64,000 bases of DNA, taken from NCBI GenBank assembly GCA_031546845.1, contig JAVBJT010000027.1:62001-126000 (forward strand), in the 5' to 3' direction. Position 1 is the stretch's first letter. Every line of letters begins with the position of its first letter. The notes under the pieces are model-generated. The model was not told where the DNA came from. It was given only the letters and a program-made list of their open reading frames with translations, and did not search any database. The translations under genes and the position numbers were made by a program. The DNA is from Azoarcus sp031546845. Its GTDB lineage: Bacteria; Pseudomonadota; Gammaproteobacteria; Burkholderiales; Rhodocyclaceae. This document shows positions 44,350 through 53,710 of this stretch, one piece after another.

Positions 44350-46575
44350 TTATTCCTGGGCGGTGTGACTGCCCAACCACGTGAGCCATTCCGCTCCCGG
44401 CATCGGTCTGGCGTACAACCAACCCTGGCCGATCTGGCAATTCATCGCGCGCAGAATCTTCGCCTGTTCTTCGGTTTCGATCCCTTCGGCCACCAGCTCC
44501 AGGCCCAAACGATGACCCAGGCTGCAAACCAGCTCGGCAATCTCCGCGCCCTTGCCAGGGCGGCCGAGTTCGGAAACAAAGCTGCGGTCGATCTTCAACC
44601 GGTCGACGCGCATCTGCTGCAGGTATGACAACGACGAAAAGCCTGTACCAAAATCGTCGATTGCCAGATGCAAACCCATCGCCTTGATCTGATCGAACAA
44701 CTCGATCATCCGCCCCGCTTCGCCCATTGCCACGGATTCGGTGATTTCCAGCTCGATACAAGTCGGACTCGCCCCACTTTCTTCAATGGCGGCGCGCAAT
44801 TTATCGAGGAAGGCGGGATCGCGGAATTGCAGCGCCGAAATATTGATCGCCACGCGCACGTCTACAAAGCCTCGGGAGGCGATTTCCGCTGCTTGCCGGC
44901 ACGCATGCCGCACCACCCATTCGCCCATCGTGGTAATCAGGCCGGAATGCTCGGCCAACGCCACGAAACGATCGGGCGGCATCATCGTGCCATCGGCCAT
45001 CCGCCAGCGCAGCAAGGCCTCGGCCCCCACGCAGCGGCCGCTGTCGAGCGCAATCTGCGGTTGATAGACGAGAAACAGGTGATCCTGGATAAATGCCTGG
45101 CGCAACTGGTTGAGCAAGGTCACACGACCACGGATTTCGTCACCAATATGCCGCGTGTAGCTCACTATGCTACCGCGCTCGATACCCTTGGCTTGCTTGA
45201 GCGCGAGGAAAGCGTCTTCCAGCACTTCGCTGCCGTTGCCGACCACTTCGTCGAGCCGCACCATGCCGATACTGGCCGACAAGGTGACTTCATTGCCCTC
45301 GACCTGCAGCGGTTGAGCAAAAAAACTGCTCAACCGGCGTTCGTCCAAATAACGGTCGGCCCAGAAAACCGCGAAAATATCGCTACCGACCCGTGCCATA
45401 CACGCCGCGCCGTCGCACACCCGCTCCAGGTGGTCGGCAACCACGCGCAGCAGGGAATCGCCAAAGCGATGGCCTAGCGCGCCGTTGAGTTCGCCAAAAT
45501 GGTCGATATCGATTACCGCCAACATCCCGCTCTTGCCGCCTGTGGCGAGATGACGGTCGAGCATTTCGATGAGAAAACGCCGGTTGGGCAAATTCAGCAG
45601 CGGGTCGTAGTACGAGTAGGCGTTGAGGCGACCGACCAGATTGGCGTTGTCGAGACAGACCGAAACGTTCGTGCAGAACACCTCGATCAGATACGAATCG
45701 AACGAATCGTCGGCCAGCTCGGCGTCCACATAGGCCACCAAGGCCCGCTCGGGCGCACCGCCGAAATGCAACGCAAGCCCGCTGCCAACGTCGGTGATCG
45801 TCTCGCCGCGGTCCAAGGCGCGCTCGAGCATGTCTTGAATGACTTTGTCCCTGATCGCTTCAAGCGGCTGTCCAATGGCGTACTCAAAGCGTCCCGCCGC
45901 GGCGATGACCACCACCTTATCCTCGCCGTCACGGCTCGCGCACACCAGCCCTTCGGGCGGTAACCCAAGCAACGCAGCGATCTGAGTGATAACGCCGGCG
46001 GCAAATTCGGACAAGCCCCCCATTTGCAGCAGCGTCGCGCTGCCATGGACGATTTTCGCCAAACCGATACGTCCGGCGTTGATCACGCGAATCTGCATGT
46101 AAGTGCGAATCGCGGCGGTGAGCGACGCATACAAGCGATTGCGCGTCAGTTCCGACTTGTACTTATAGTCGTTGATGTCGTAGTCGCGAATCGCATCCAG
46201 CTCCGGTGCATATCCCGGTTGCCCGGTGCGCAGGATGATGCGCGTATCGCGCATGTTGTAACGGTTACGGATGTCATCAACCAGACGCAAACCGGCATCC
46301 TCGGTTTCCATCACCACGTCGAGCAGGATCACAGCCAGATCTTGCTCGGTAGCGAACATCTCGCGCGCCTCGGCGGCGGAGTGCGCATGCAGGAAAAATA
46401 GCTCGCGCCCGAGGATTTCGGTTCCCGCCATCCCTAGTTGCGTACTGTGATGAACGTCCTCGTCATCGTCGACGATCAATATGCGCCACTTCCGCCGGTT
46501 GGGATCCCGTTGCCCGGTTTCCAACTCTGGCTCATCGGCAAATTCCAGAAACTCTTCTTCTTCCTGCATGAACAC
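44350..46575 (-). CDS. Response regulator with DUF3369, degenerate GGDEF and EAL domains
   Basis: The 741-residue protein starts with a receiver domain (VDDDED near residues 35-40, phosphoacceptor D86 in LLDVVMETED). It is followed by a DUF3369 sensor region (about 170-310), a GGDEF-like domain near 325-480 whose signature reads RVGSDIF instead of GGDEF, and an EAL domain at about 490-735. EAL motifs are intact: GAEALLRW, NISALQF, ELEITES, DDFGTGFSSL, KIDRSFV and AEGIETEEQ. It should therefore degrade c-di-GMP rather than make it. A good AGGAG precedes the ATG. It heads the operon with the ligand-binding lipoprotein and kinase. Confidence 0.93.
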   Translation of the reverse strand: MFMQEEEEFLEFADEPELETGQRDPNRRKWRILIVDDDEDVHHSTQLGMAGTEILGRELFFLHAHSAAEAREMFATEQDLAVILLDVVMETEDAGLRLVDDIRNRYNMRDTRIILRTGQPGYAPELDAIRDYDINDYKYKSELTRNRLYASLTAAIRTYMQIRVINAGRIGLAKIVHGSATLLQMGGLSEFAAGVITQIAALLGLPPEGLVCASRDGEDKVVVIAAAGRFEYAIGQPLEAIRDKVIQDMLERALDRGETITDVGSGLALHFGGAPERALVAYVDAELADDSFDSYLIEVFCTNVSVCLDNANLVGRLNAYSYYDPLLNLPNRRFLIEMLDRHLATGGKSGMLAVIDIDHFGELNGALGHRFGDSLLRVVADHLERVCDGAACMARVGSDIFAVFWADRYLDERRLSSFFAQPLQVEGNEVTLSASIGMVRLDEVVGNGSEVLEDAFLALKQAKGIERGSIVSYTRHIGDEIRGRVTLLNQLRQAFIQDHLFLVYQPQIALDSGRCVGAEALLRWRMADGTMMPPDRFVALAEHSGLITTMGEWVVRHACRQAAEIASRGFVDVRVAINISALQFRDPAFLDKLRAAIEESGASPTCIELEITESVAMGEAGRMIELFDQIKAMGLHLAIDDFGTGFSSLSYLQQMRVDRLKIDRSFVSELGRPGKGAEIAELVCSLGHRLGLELVAEGIETEEQAKILRAMNCQIGQGWLYARPMPGAEWLTWLGSHTAQE

Positions 46576-46739
46576 TCCTGTACAGCAGTTTCCTCCGACA
46601 GGTACAACTTACAGCCGTGGAGATAAGCACAGTTTAATCCACGACACGAGCCCCGAAAACCACGTATTTGGCTGCAAAACCCGACCACATCGATGCGCCC
46701 GCCCTCGCAAGCGGTACTTCACCGTTAGAATAACGGCCG

Positions 46740-48560
46740 ATGCCCGCCCACCCATCCGCCTCCGCCCTTCATATTCTCGAACACGTTTTCGGCTATACCG
46801 CGTTCCGCGGCCCACAGCAGGACATCGTCGAACACGTCGCCGGAGGCGGCGACGCCCTCGTACTGATGCCCACGGGGGGCGGTAAATCCCTGTGCTACCA
46901 AATCCCGGCGCTGTTGCGCCACGGCACGGCCATCGTTGTTTCGCCGCTGATCGCCCTGATGCACGATCAAGTCAGCGCCTTGACCGAAGCCGGCGTTGCC
47001 GCCGCCTTTCTCAATTCCAGCCTCGACACCGACACCGCCCGCGCGGTTGAACGCAACTTGCGCGAAGGCCGCTTCGATCTGCTCTATGTCGCCCCCGAAC
47101 GGCTGATGACACCGCGCTTTCTCGACCAGCTCGACCACCTGCGCGACACCGACCGGCTGGCGTTGTTCGCCATCGACGAAGCGCACTGCGTATCCCAGTG
47201 GGGTCACGACTTTCGCCCAGAATACCTGCAATTGTCGATTCTGCCCGAACGCTACCCACATATTCCGCGCATTGCATTGACCGCCACCGCCGATTGCCAG
47301 ACGCGCGAGGAAATCGCTCAGCGCCTGCGCCTCGAATCGGCCCGCCGTTTTACCTCCAGTTTCGACCGCCCCAATATCCGGTACGCCATATTGGACAAGC
47401 TTGACCCGCGCCGCCAGCTTCTCGGCTTTCTGCGCGAGGAACATGTCACGGATGCCGGCATTGTCTACTGCCTATCGCGCCGCCGGGTCGAAGAAACCGC
47501 CGCCTGGCTGCAAGAAAACGGCATTACCGCGCTGCCTTATCATGCCGGCCTGCCCGCCGACGTACGCGCCCAGAACCAAGCCCGCTTTTTGCGCGAAGAC
47601 GGCATCGTCATGGTCGCCACCATCGCCTTCGGTATGGGAATAGACAAGCCCGACGTGCGTTTCGTTGCACACCTCGACCTGCCGCGCTCGATCGAAGGCT
47701 ACTACCAGGAAACCGGCCGCGCCGGCCGCGACGGCCTACCCGCCCAAGCCTGGATGGCCTGGGGCGCGCAGGATGTCGTGCAGCAGCGACGCATGATCGA
47801 CGAATCCGACGCGGACGAGAACTTCAAACGCCTTGCCCGCAACCGCCTCGATGTACTCGTCGCGCTCGCCGAAACCACCGGCTGCCGCCGCCAGCACATC
47901 CTCGCCTATTTCGGAGAAGAAGCCTCTCCCTGCGGCAATTGCGACAACTGTCTGCACCCGCCGCGCACCTGGGACGCCGCGGACGCCGCGCGCAAAGCCT
48001 TGTCCTGCGTGTTTCGCACTGGCCAGCGTTACGGCGCCGGCCATCTCATCAGCGTGCTGCGCGGCGACGCCACCGAAAAAGTACTGGAGCGCGGCCACGA
48101 CAAGGTAAGCACTTTCGGCATCGGCGCCGATCTGGATGAAAAGCAGTGGCGCATGGTGTTCCGCCACCTGGTGTCGCGCGAATATGTCGCCGTCGACCAC
48201 GAGCGCTACGGCGCGCTTGCACTGACCGATCTAGCCCGCCCACTGCTGCGCGGCGAAACCAGCTTTCTTCTGCGCGTCGTGCCGGAACGGGAAAAACGCC
48301 GCGCCCGCCGCCCCGCCCGCATCGATATCCCCGGTGGCATTCCCACCACGCTCTTCGACCGTTTGCGCGCCTGGCGCGCCGAAACCGCAAAAGCGCGCAA
48401 CGTACCCGCCTACGTCATTTTTCATGACGCCACCCTGCGCGAGATCGCGCTCGCCCGCCCCACCGGGCGCGACGAACTCGCGCGTATCTCCGGCATCGGC
48501 GACCGCAAGTTGGAAGCCTACGGCGATGCCATTCTCGACATCACCGCCCAGGCTCGCTGA
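46740..48560 (+). CDS. recQ: ATP-dependent DNA helicase RecQ
   Basis: This 606-residue 3'-5' DNA helicase is used in recombination and fork repair. Walker A TGGGKS is at residues 45-50 and DEAH at 146-149, with SQWGHDFRP just after it. Zinc cysteines lie in CGNCDNC, followed by a winged helix and a C-terminal HRDC domain (LREIALARPTGRDELARISG). The length is normal for RecQ. Confidence 0.95.
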   Translation: MPAHPSASALHILEHVFGYTAFRGPQQDIVEHVAGGGDALVLMPTGGGKSLCYQIPALLRHGTAIVVSPLIALMHDQVSALTEAGVAAAFLNSSLDTDTARAVERNLREGRFDLLYVAPERLMTPRFLDQLDHLRDTDRLALFAIDEAHCVSQWGHDFRPEYLQLSILPERYPHIPRIALTATADCQTREEIAQRLRLESARRFTSSFDRPNIRYAILDKLDPRRQLLGFLREEHVTDAGIVYCLSRRRVEETAAWLQENGITALPYHAGLPADVRAQNQARFLREDGIVMVATIAFGMGIDKPDVRFVAHLDLPRSIEGYYQETGRAGRDGLPAQAWMAWGAQDVVQQRRMIDESDADENFKRLARNRLDVLVALAETTGCRRQHILAYFGEEASPCGNCDNCLHPPRTWDAADAARKALSCVFRTGQRYGAGHLISVLRGDATEKVLERGHDKVSTFGIGADLDEKQWRMVFRHLVSREYVAVDHERYGALALTDLARPLLRGETSFLLRVVPEREKRRARRPARIDIPGGIPTTLFDRLRAWRAETAKARNVPAYVIFHDATLREIALARPTGRDELARISGIGDRKLEAYGDAILDITAQAR

Positions 48561-48569
48561 AAACCAGCT

Positions 48570-48929
48570 TCACAACACCTTCAACAACTCGACCTCGAAC
48601 ACCAGCGTCGCATTGGGCGGAATCACCCCACCGGCGCCGCGCGCGCCGTAGCCCAGCGCGGGCGGAATCGTCAGCTTGCGCCGGCCGCCCACCTTCATGC
48701 CTTGTACGCCCTCGTCCCAACCGCGAATGACATGGCCAGCGCCGAGCGGGAAATCGAACGGCTCATTGCGATCCTTGCTGGAATCGAACTTGGCGCCATC
48801 GGTCAGCCAACCGGTGTAATGCACCGACACCATGCTGCCCTTTTCGGCCACATCGCCGCTGCCCGCATCCAAGTCTTCAATAACGAGGCCGCTGGCGGTC
48901 GTGGTGGTGGAAGGGGTGGATTGGGTCAT
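48570..48929 (-). CDS. FKBP-type peptidyl-prolyl cis-trans isomerase
   Basis: This 119-residue single-domain FKBP has VSVHYTGWLTDGAKFDSS, FPLGAGHVIRGWDEGVQGM and LTIPPALGYGARG, with catalytic aromatic residues present. There is no signal peptide, so it should act in the cytoplasm in protein folding. It ends convergently, nine bases from recQ, and follows msrA by 42 bases. Confidence 0.94.
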   Translation of the reverse strand: MTQSTPSTTTTASGLVIEDLDAGSGDVAEKGSMVSVHYTGWLTDGAKFDSSKDRNEPFDFPLGAGHVIRGWDEGVQGMKVGGRRKLTIPPALGYGARGAGGVIPPNATLVFEVELLKVL

Positions 48930-48971
48930 AAAAAATCTCCCGCATGAAAGCGAAAAAGGAAAAATGCAATT

Positions 48972-49547
48972 CTAGCCGCCCCGCCGCCGCCGGCTGGCGA
49001 ACTTCTCGCGGAATTTCGCCACCTTCGGCGCCACCACGTACTGACAGTACGGTTGATCGCTGTGATTCGCGTAGTACTCCTGGTGCTCGATTTCTGCCGG
49101 CCAGAACGGCCCTGCGCGCTCCACGCGAGTCACGATGCCGTGCGGGAAAGCGCGTGCCTCGCCCAATTCCTCGATCAGCGCCAGCGCGGTATGCAACTGC
49201 TCATCGCCAACAACGTAGATCATCGAACGGTACTGAGCGCCAATATCGTTACCCTGGCGGTCGAGCGTCGTGGGATCGTGAATGACGAAAAAAATCTCCA
49301 GCAGATCGCGGTAACTCACCCGCGCCGGATCGAACTCGATCTTCACCACCTCGACATGCCCGGTGCCACCGGCGCACACCTGGCGATAGGACGGCGATTC
49401 GACATGTCCGCCGCTATAGCCCGACGCCACCGAGGCAACCCCATCGACCTCGCGGAACACCGCTTCCAGGCACCAAAAACAACCGCCACCCAAAATGGCG
49501 GCTTCCAGGCCGCTTCCGGCCATCACTCCATTCACTGTCTGCGTCAT
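48972..49547 (-). CDS. msrA: Peptide-methionine (S)-S-oxide reductase MsrA
   Basis: MsrA repairs oxidised methionine in proteins using thioredoxin. The 191-residue protein has the catalytic cysteine C23 in GGGCFWCLEA, and YSGGHVESPSYRQVCAGGTGHVEVV and EYYANHSDQPYCQ match the family in part. No MsrB domain is fused. It shares its strand with the FKBP gene and tamB. Confidence 0.95.
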   Translation of the reverse strand: MTQTVNGVMAGSGLEAAILGGGCFWCLEAVFREVDGVASVASGYSGGHVESPSYRQVCAGGTGHVEVVKIEFDPARVSYRDLLEIFFVIHDPTTLDRQGNDIGAQYRSMIYVVGDEQLHTALALIEELGEARAFPHGIVTRVERAGPFWPAEIEHQEYYANHSDQPYCQYVVAPKVAKFREKFASRRRRGG

Positions 49548-49615
49548 CGCAACCTCCCCGCGCTTTGCTCACCACTTCATCCTCCCGTCTTAAGACAGCG
49601 CCGCGCGCGCTTCAT

Positions 49616-52600
49616 TCAACGGAAAGAAAAGGTGTAATACAGATCGAGCGCGTTGTCCGCCCCCGCGCGCGCCACCACTGCCACGCGACGGCCAAGCTGG
49701 TAGCTGAGTTTGACCAACGCCTCGGCATCCCCCAGGCTGTGCTCGAACGACAAAGTCACGTCGGATGACAAGCGCTTACCCAGCGACAGCACCTGCTCGT
49801 TCATCGCCGCCGGATCGCCCGTCGCGGTTGAACCAGTGCCCACAACCCGGCTCGTCGCCGTGCGCGAGGCGGTGTTGAGATCGCCCTGGCCAAACGAAAC
49901 CGTATCGAAACCCAGGCTGCGCGTCAGTTGATCGGCCATTCCACCACCCAGCAGCGCCTGCGCCGCCGGCAACAACATGGCGAAATCGCCGCCTTTGTCC
50001 CCACCGGTATCGGGCGCGCGGCCGAGCACCATCCACGACAGTTTTTCCGCATCCGGCACCGACGGTTCCGACACCAACCGCACTTGCGGCCGCCGCACGG
50101 TGCCGGTAATGGACACCCCCGCCTCCACCGCCAGGCCCTTGCGCAGCGCAACGACATTGAGCGCCGGATTTTCGAGCGAACCGTCGAACGTCACCACCCC
50201 GCGCTCGATGCTCAATTGCTGGCCGTAGCCGCGATACGTGCCGCCTTCCGTCGCCACCGCGCCGGTAGCGGCCAGCGTCTGCCCAGGCTGCTGGCGCAGA
50301 CGCAATTCACCGCCGAGCCGGGTATCGACCCCCAGGGCCGACAAATACAGCGCCTTGCCGAGCGTGACGCGAACATCGGCGGTCATGGCCAGCGCCGTTC
50401 CGCTCTCCTTCTCGCCACGCCCAAGAATGACCACATCGTCCGACAAACCGGGCGGCGCCGATGCGGCCATTTCAATGTAGCCGGCGTCGGCGCGAAAATC
50501 GGCATCGAGATCGAGCGTCGTCCAGGTAGAGCGCGCCGACCCCTTGCCGGACACAATCAGCCAGCGATCCGCGCGTTGCAACAACGGCAAGCGATCGGCG
50601 ACAAACTCGAAACGGCCCTCACCGGATTCCAGCGCCAACTCGCCGCTTGCCTTCAGCGTACCAGGCGTCACGGTCAGCGCCGCCACCCGAATCCGCTTGT
50701 CGCGCGGCGTCACCCGATTGGTGGAAGAAAAATCGAGCCGTGCCAGACGTAAGCGGTCGCGGTCGAATTCGGCCAGCAACTCACCACCGGACAACACCAG
50801 GCCCTGATTCGCCAGCATCACCTGCAAACCACTGCCGGCAATGCGTCCGCTCGCCTGTGGATCGACTAACGTGCCGGCGATGGAAAAATCCGCCTCGACG
50901 CGGCCCGCCGTATCCACGCTTTCCTGCAACAAACGCCCGAGCCAAGCAATCGACGGCATATCGAGCCGCGCCGATCCCGCCAGCGGCGCATCTGGCGCCA
51001 GCCGCCAGCCGCTGCCGGCCCGTTCCGCCTGCACACTAGCCGTGCCGGACAGCTCACCGACTTCTGTGCCGCGCGCGGCCAACGACGCGGTAAGACGGCT
51101 GGCGCGCGCAGTCAACCGCGCCTCCAACGCCTCCAACCCCAGGCGCGTAGCCAGTTCACCCTCCACCCTCACATCGCCCGACTCGCGGAACACCCGCGCA
51201 TCGCCCTCGATCGTATCGGCCAGCCGCACATTCCATTCCGCCCCCAGCACTAGCGGTCCCGCTCCGCGCCGTGGACGGTCGCCCGCATTGTCGCCGGCCC
51301 CATCGCCAGTACTGGCGCGCCGCGCCGGATCGCGCCCGGACGCGCGCCCGAATCCGACGGCAAGCCCGCTGAGCGAACCGCTGAACACGCTCTGCGCTGG
51401 CGACCAGCGGGTTTCCACAAGGCGAACGCGCCCCTGCTCGCCGGCACTGAACTCCGCCGCGCCCAAGCGCGCCGACGACGGACTCAGTTCCAACTCCGTT
51501 GGCGCCAACAGACTCAGCTTCAAACGTCCGCTAGTCTCGAACCGCGCCAGTCGGCCAAGCCAGCGCGGCACGGCGCTGCCGGTATCGGCGCCGCCTTCCA
51601 GTCGCAACCGCAGCACATCGCGCGCCGGCCCGGCGGCGGCAAGCGTGGCGGCAAAATCGGCCACATGCGCGTTACGCCGGCCGTTGACGCTCAAGCGCGC
51701 GGCGTCGATCCGCTCGCCACTTTCATCACCGCCGCCTCCGACGCGCGCATCGCTCACCCCCAACGCGAAAGTGAATGCACCGCCCGCGCCCGCCTCCAGC
51801 CGCCCCTGGCCATTGGCCCCAGCCACGCGCACACCACCCGGCAGGCGCAGATTCCGCGCGTAGAGCCGCAACGAACCGGCGGGCTCCGTCAGCGTGCCGG
51901 CAAACACACCATCCGCATCGGCATGGCCGCCAAAACCATAACCAATGGCATCGAGCGACGGCGCGGCCACGGCGACTTTCAACGCGTCGCCCTCGCCGCC
52001 CCATGCCCCGTTCGCCGTCACGCGGTTACCGGCCACATCGAGCGTCAGATCGATGCCGGCAAGGCGAGCGCCATCCAACTCCACATGCCCTTTCCCCGCC
52101 GCCGGCCGGTCCTGGAAACGGCTTTCGACCAAGGCAAAATCGACCATCAGTTGCGGCGGCCCACCCAAAGCGCCGTGGCTATCCACATCGAGATTGAGCT
52201 TCGCCTGCGGCGCGGACGGATAAAGCGCGCGCGGGTCCACGTCGCGCAAACGGAAAGCCGCGCGGAAATGCCGCGCCGGCTGTGGCGCCTCTTTACCGTG
52301 AGCGTCCGCGCCCGCCGCAAAAATTTCACCCTCACCGTCGATCCGTGCGGCGCCGGCACGCAGTGCCAGCTTTACCGTCTGACGGTTTTCATCACCCTCG
52401 GCATCGAATGCGCCGGCCAGCACTTGCCGTGGCAAACGAGTATCGAGCCGCGCGGTGTCAATGTTTTGCAACCGAAGCGCCGCCGTCAGCCGCCCAAGCG
52501 CGGAGGCGGGAACAGCATCCTTATCGGATTGACCGGCAGGCCCGCCGCTGGGATGCCACGCCAACCGGCCTTCAATGCGCCCGCCTCCGATGGCGTGCAG

Positions 52601-53662
52601 CTCAAGCGCCTCCACCGCTACCTCGTCCGCGCGCCATTGCAAATTGCCCGCCAACCGTTCGACCGGCAGCCCACCCCGATCCAACGCGGCAGGCTTGCGA
52701 TTGACGATGCTCAACGGCCCAGCCAACGCCTTGGCGCCATCGGCCGCCACCACCTCCGCCAACGTCGCTTCGAGGCGCAACGCGGCGGCGGGCGCGCCGG
52801 CGGCAAAGTGTGCAGGGTCAATCTCATCGACGCTGATATTCAGCCCCCGCAACGGCAGCGGTGCAAACGGCGCCGCCTCGATGTCGGCTCGGCCAGTCAG
52901 GCTCGCACCACCCGACGCTTTTCCGCCGGCCTCGATCCGCAGCCGGGGCGCGAGCAGATCGCCGCTCACGGCCATGTCCGCGCGATAGTCGTAACCGGCG
53001 TGCTTGCCCGAAAGCAAGGCCTTGGCGTCGAGCGCGAAAGGCGCGGCGGTAGCAATTTCGCCCGTCAGCTCGATATGGTTGAAAGCCGCACCGACAAACA
53101 GATCGGCCACAAGACGCTCGACCCGGTGCCGCCGCCCGTCGCTATCGGCACGCCCGCCAAGCGCTGCGAGAGAGAATACTTCCGCGCCGTCGATCTCATG
53201 CACGGCCAAGCGGCCAACATCGATCCGACCGACCTCGACCGCCAGCGGCAAACCCAGATTTTCCGGCGCGGCAACAGGCGTCGATTTCGCATCAGGCCGA
53301 TACGCCACGTCGATACCGCCCACGGCCACGCTATCGACCACCAAGCGCCCGCCGAAAAGCGCCTTAGGCCGCCAGTCGAGCGCCGCCTCATGCACGCCGA
53401 CGCGCAAATCCACCGTTTCCCAACGTAGCGCGTCAAACCGCAGCGGCCCGAGCAAGCGCCCACCCGGCGCGCTCACCCGCAAACGGCCGCCACTGACCGA
53501 TTCCGCCGCGACAAACAACGCGCGCAAACCGGATTCGCTCGCCACCAGCCAAACCGGCAGCACGACAAACACCGCCAACAGCGCCGCCAGCCAGCCAGCG
53601 TAGCGCCGACGCTTTGCACGAATAGGTTTGGCAATATCGCTGTCAGCTTCGTTCATAGGCAT
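49616..53662 (-). CDS. tamB: Translocation and assembly module protein TamB
   Basis: This 1348-residue protein has one N-terminal membrane helix (about 22-43) and a very long beta-rich body. It ends with the DUF490/TamB C-terminal domain (SYQLGRRVAVVARAGADNALDLYYTFSFR in part). TamB-type proteins bridge the periplasm and are implicated in outer membrane protein insertion and phospholipid transport. No tamA lies next to it; the upstream gene is an acyltransferase. The start could be this ATG or the one two codons later, and neither has a clear ribosome binding site. Confidence 0.92.
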   Translation of the reverse strand: MPMNEADSDIAKPIRAKRRRYAGWLAALLAVFVVLPVWLVASESGLRALFVAAESVSGGRLRVSAPGGRLLGPLRFDALRWETVDLRVGVHEAALDWRPKALFGGRLVVDSVAVGGIDVAYRPDAKSTPVAAPENLGLPLAVEVGRIDVGRLAVHEIDGAEVFSLAALGGRADSDGRRHRVERLVADLFVGAAFNHIELTGEIATAAPFALDAKALLSGKHAGYDYRADMAVSGDLLAPRLRIEAGGKASGGASLTGRADIEAAPFAPLPLRGLNISVDEIDPAHFAAGAPAAALRLEATLAEVVAADGAKALAGPLSIVNRKPAALDRGGLPVERLAGNLQWRADEVAVEALELHAIGGGRIEGRLAWHPSGGPAGQSDKDAVPASALGRLTAALRLQNIDTARLDTRLPRQVLAGAFDAEGDENRQTVKLALRAGAARIDGEGEIFAAGADAHGKEAPQPARHFRAAFRLRDVDPRALYPSAPQAKLNLDVDSHGALGGPPQLMVDFALVESRFQDRPAAGKGHVELDGARLAGIDLTLDVAGNRVTANGAWGGEGDALKVAVAAPSLDAIGYGFGGHADADGVFAGTLTEPAGSLRLYARNLRLPGGVRVAGANGQGRLEAGAGGAFTFALGVSDARVGGGGDESGERIDAARLSVNGRRNAHVADFAATLAAAGPARDVLRLRLEGGADTGSAVPRWLGRLARFETSGRLKLSLLAPTELELSPSSARLGAAEFSAGEQGRVRLVETRWSPAQSVFSGSLSGLAVGFGRASGRDPARRASTGDGAGDNAGDRPRRGAGPLVLGAEWNVRLADTIEGDARVFRESGDVRVEGELATRLGLEALEARLTARASRLTASLAARGTEVGELSGTASVQAERAGSGWRLAPDAPLAGSARLDMPSIAWLGRLLQESVDTAGRVEADFSIAGTLVDPQASGRIAGSGLQVMLANQGLVLSGGELLAEFDRDRLRLARLDFSSTNRVTPRDKRIRVAALTVTPGTLKASGELALESGEGRFEFVADRLPLLQRADRWLIVSGKGSARSTWTTLDLDADFRADAGYIEMAASAPPGLSDDVVILGRGEKESGTALAMTADVRVTLGKALYLSALGVDTRLGGELRLRQQPGQTLAATGAVATEGGTYRGYGQQLSIERGVVTFDGSLENPALNVVALRKGLAVEAGVSITGTVRRPQVRLVSEPSVPDAEKLSWMVLGRAPDTGGDKGGDFAMLLPAAQALLGGGMADQLTRSLGFDTVSFGQGDLNTASRTATSRVVGTGSTATGDPAAMNEQVLSLGKRLSSDVTLSFEHSLGDAEALVKLSYQLGRRVAVVARAGADNALDLYYTFSFR

Positions 53663-53710
53663 TCATTTAGGTCACGGCGGGATCGCAGCGCGTCTACTTC
53701 ACCGCGTCAA

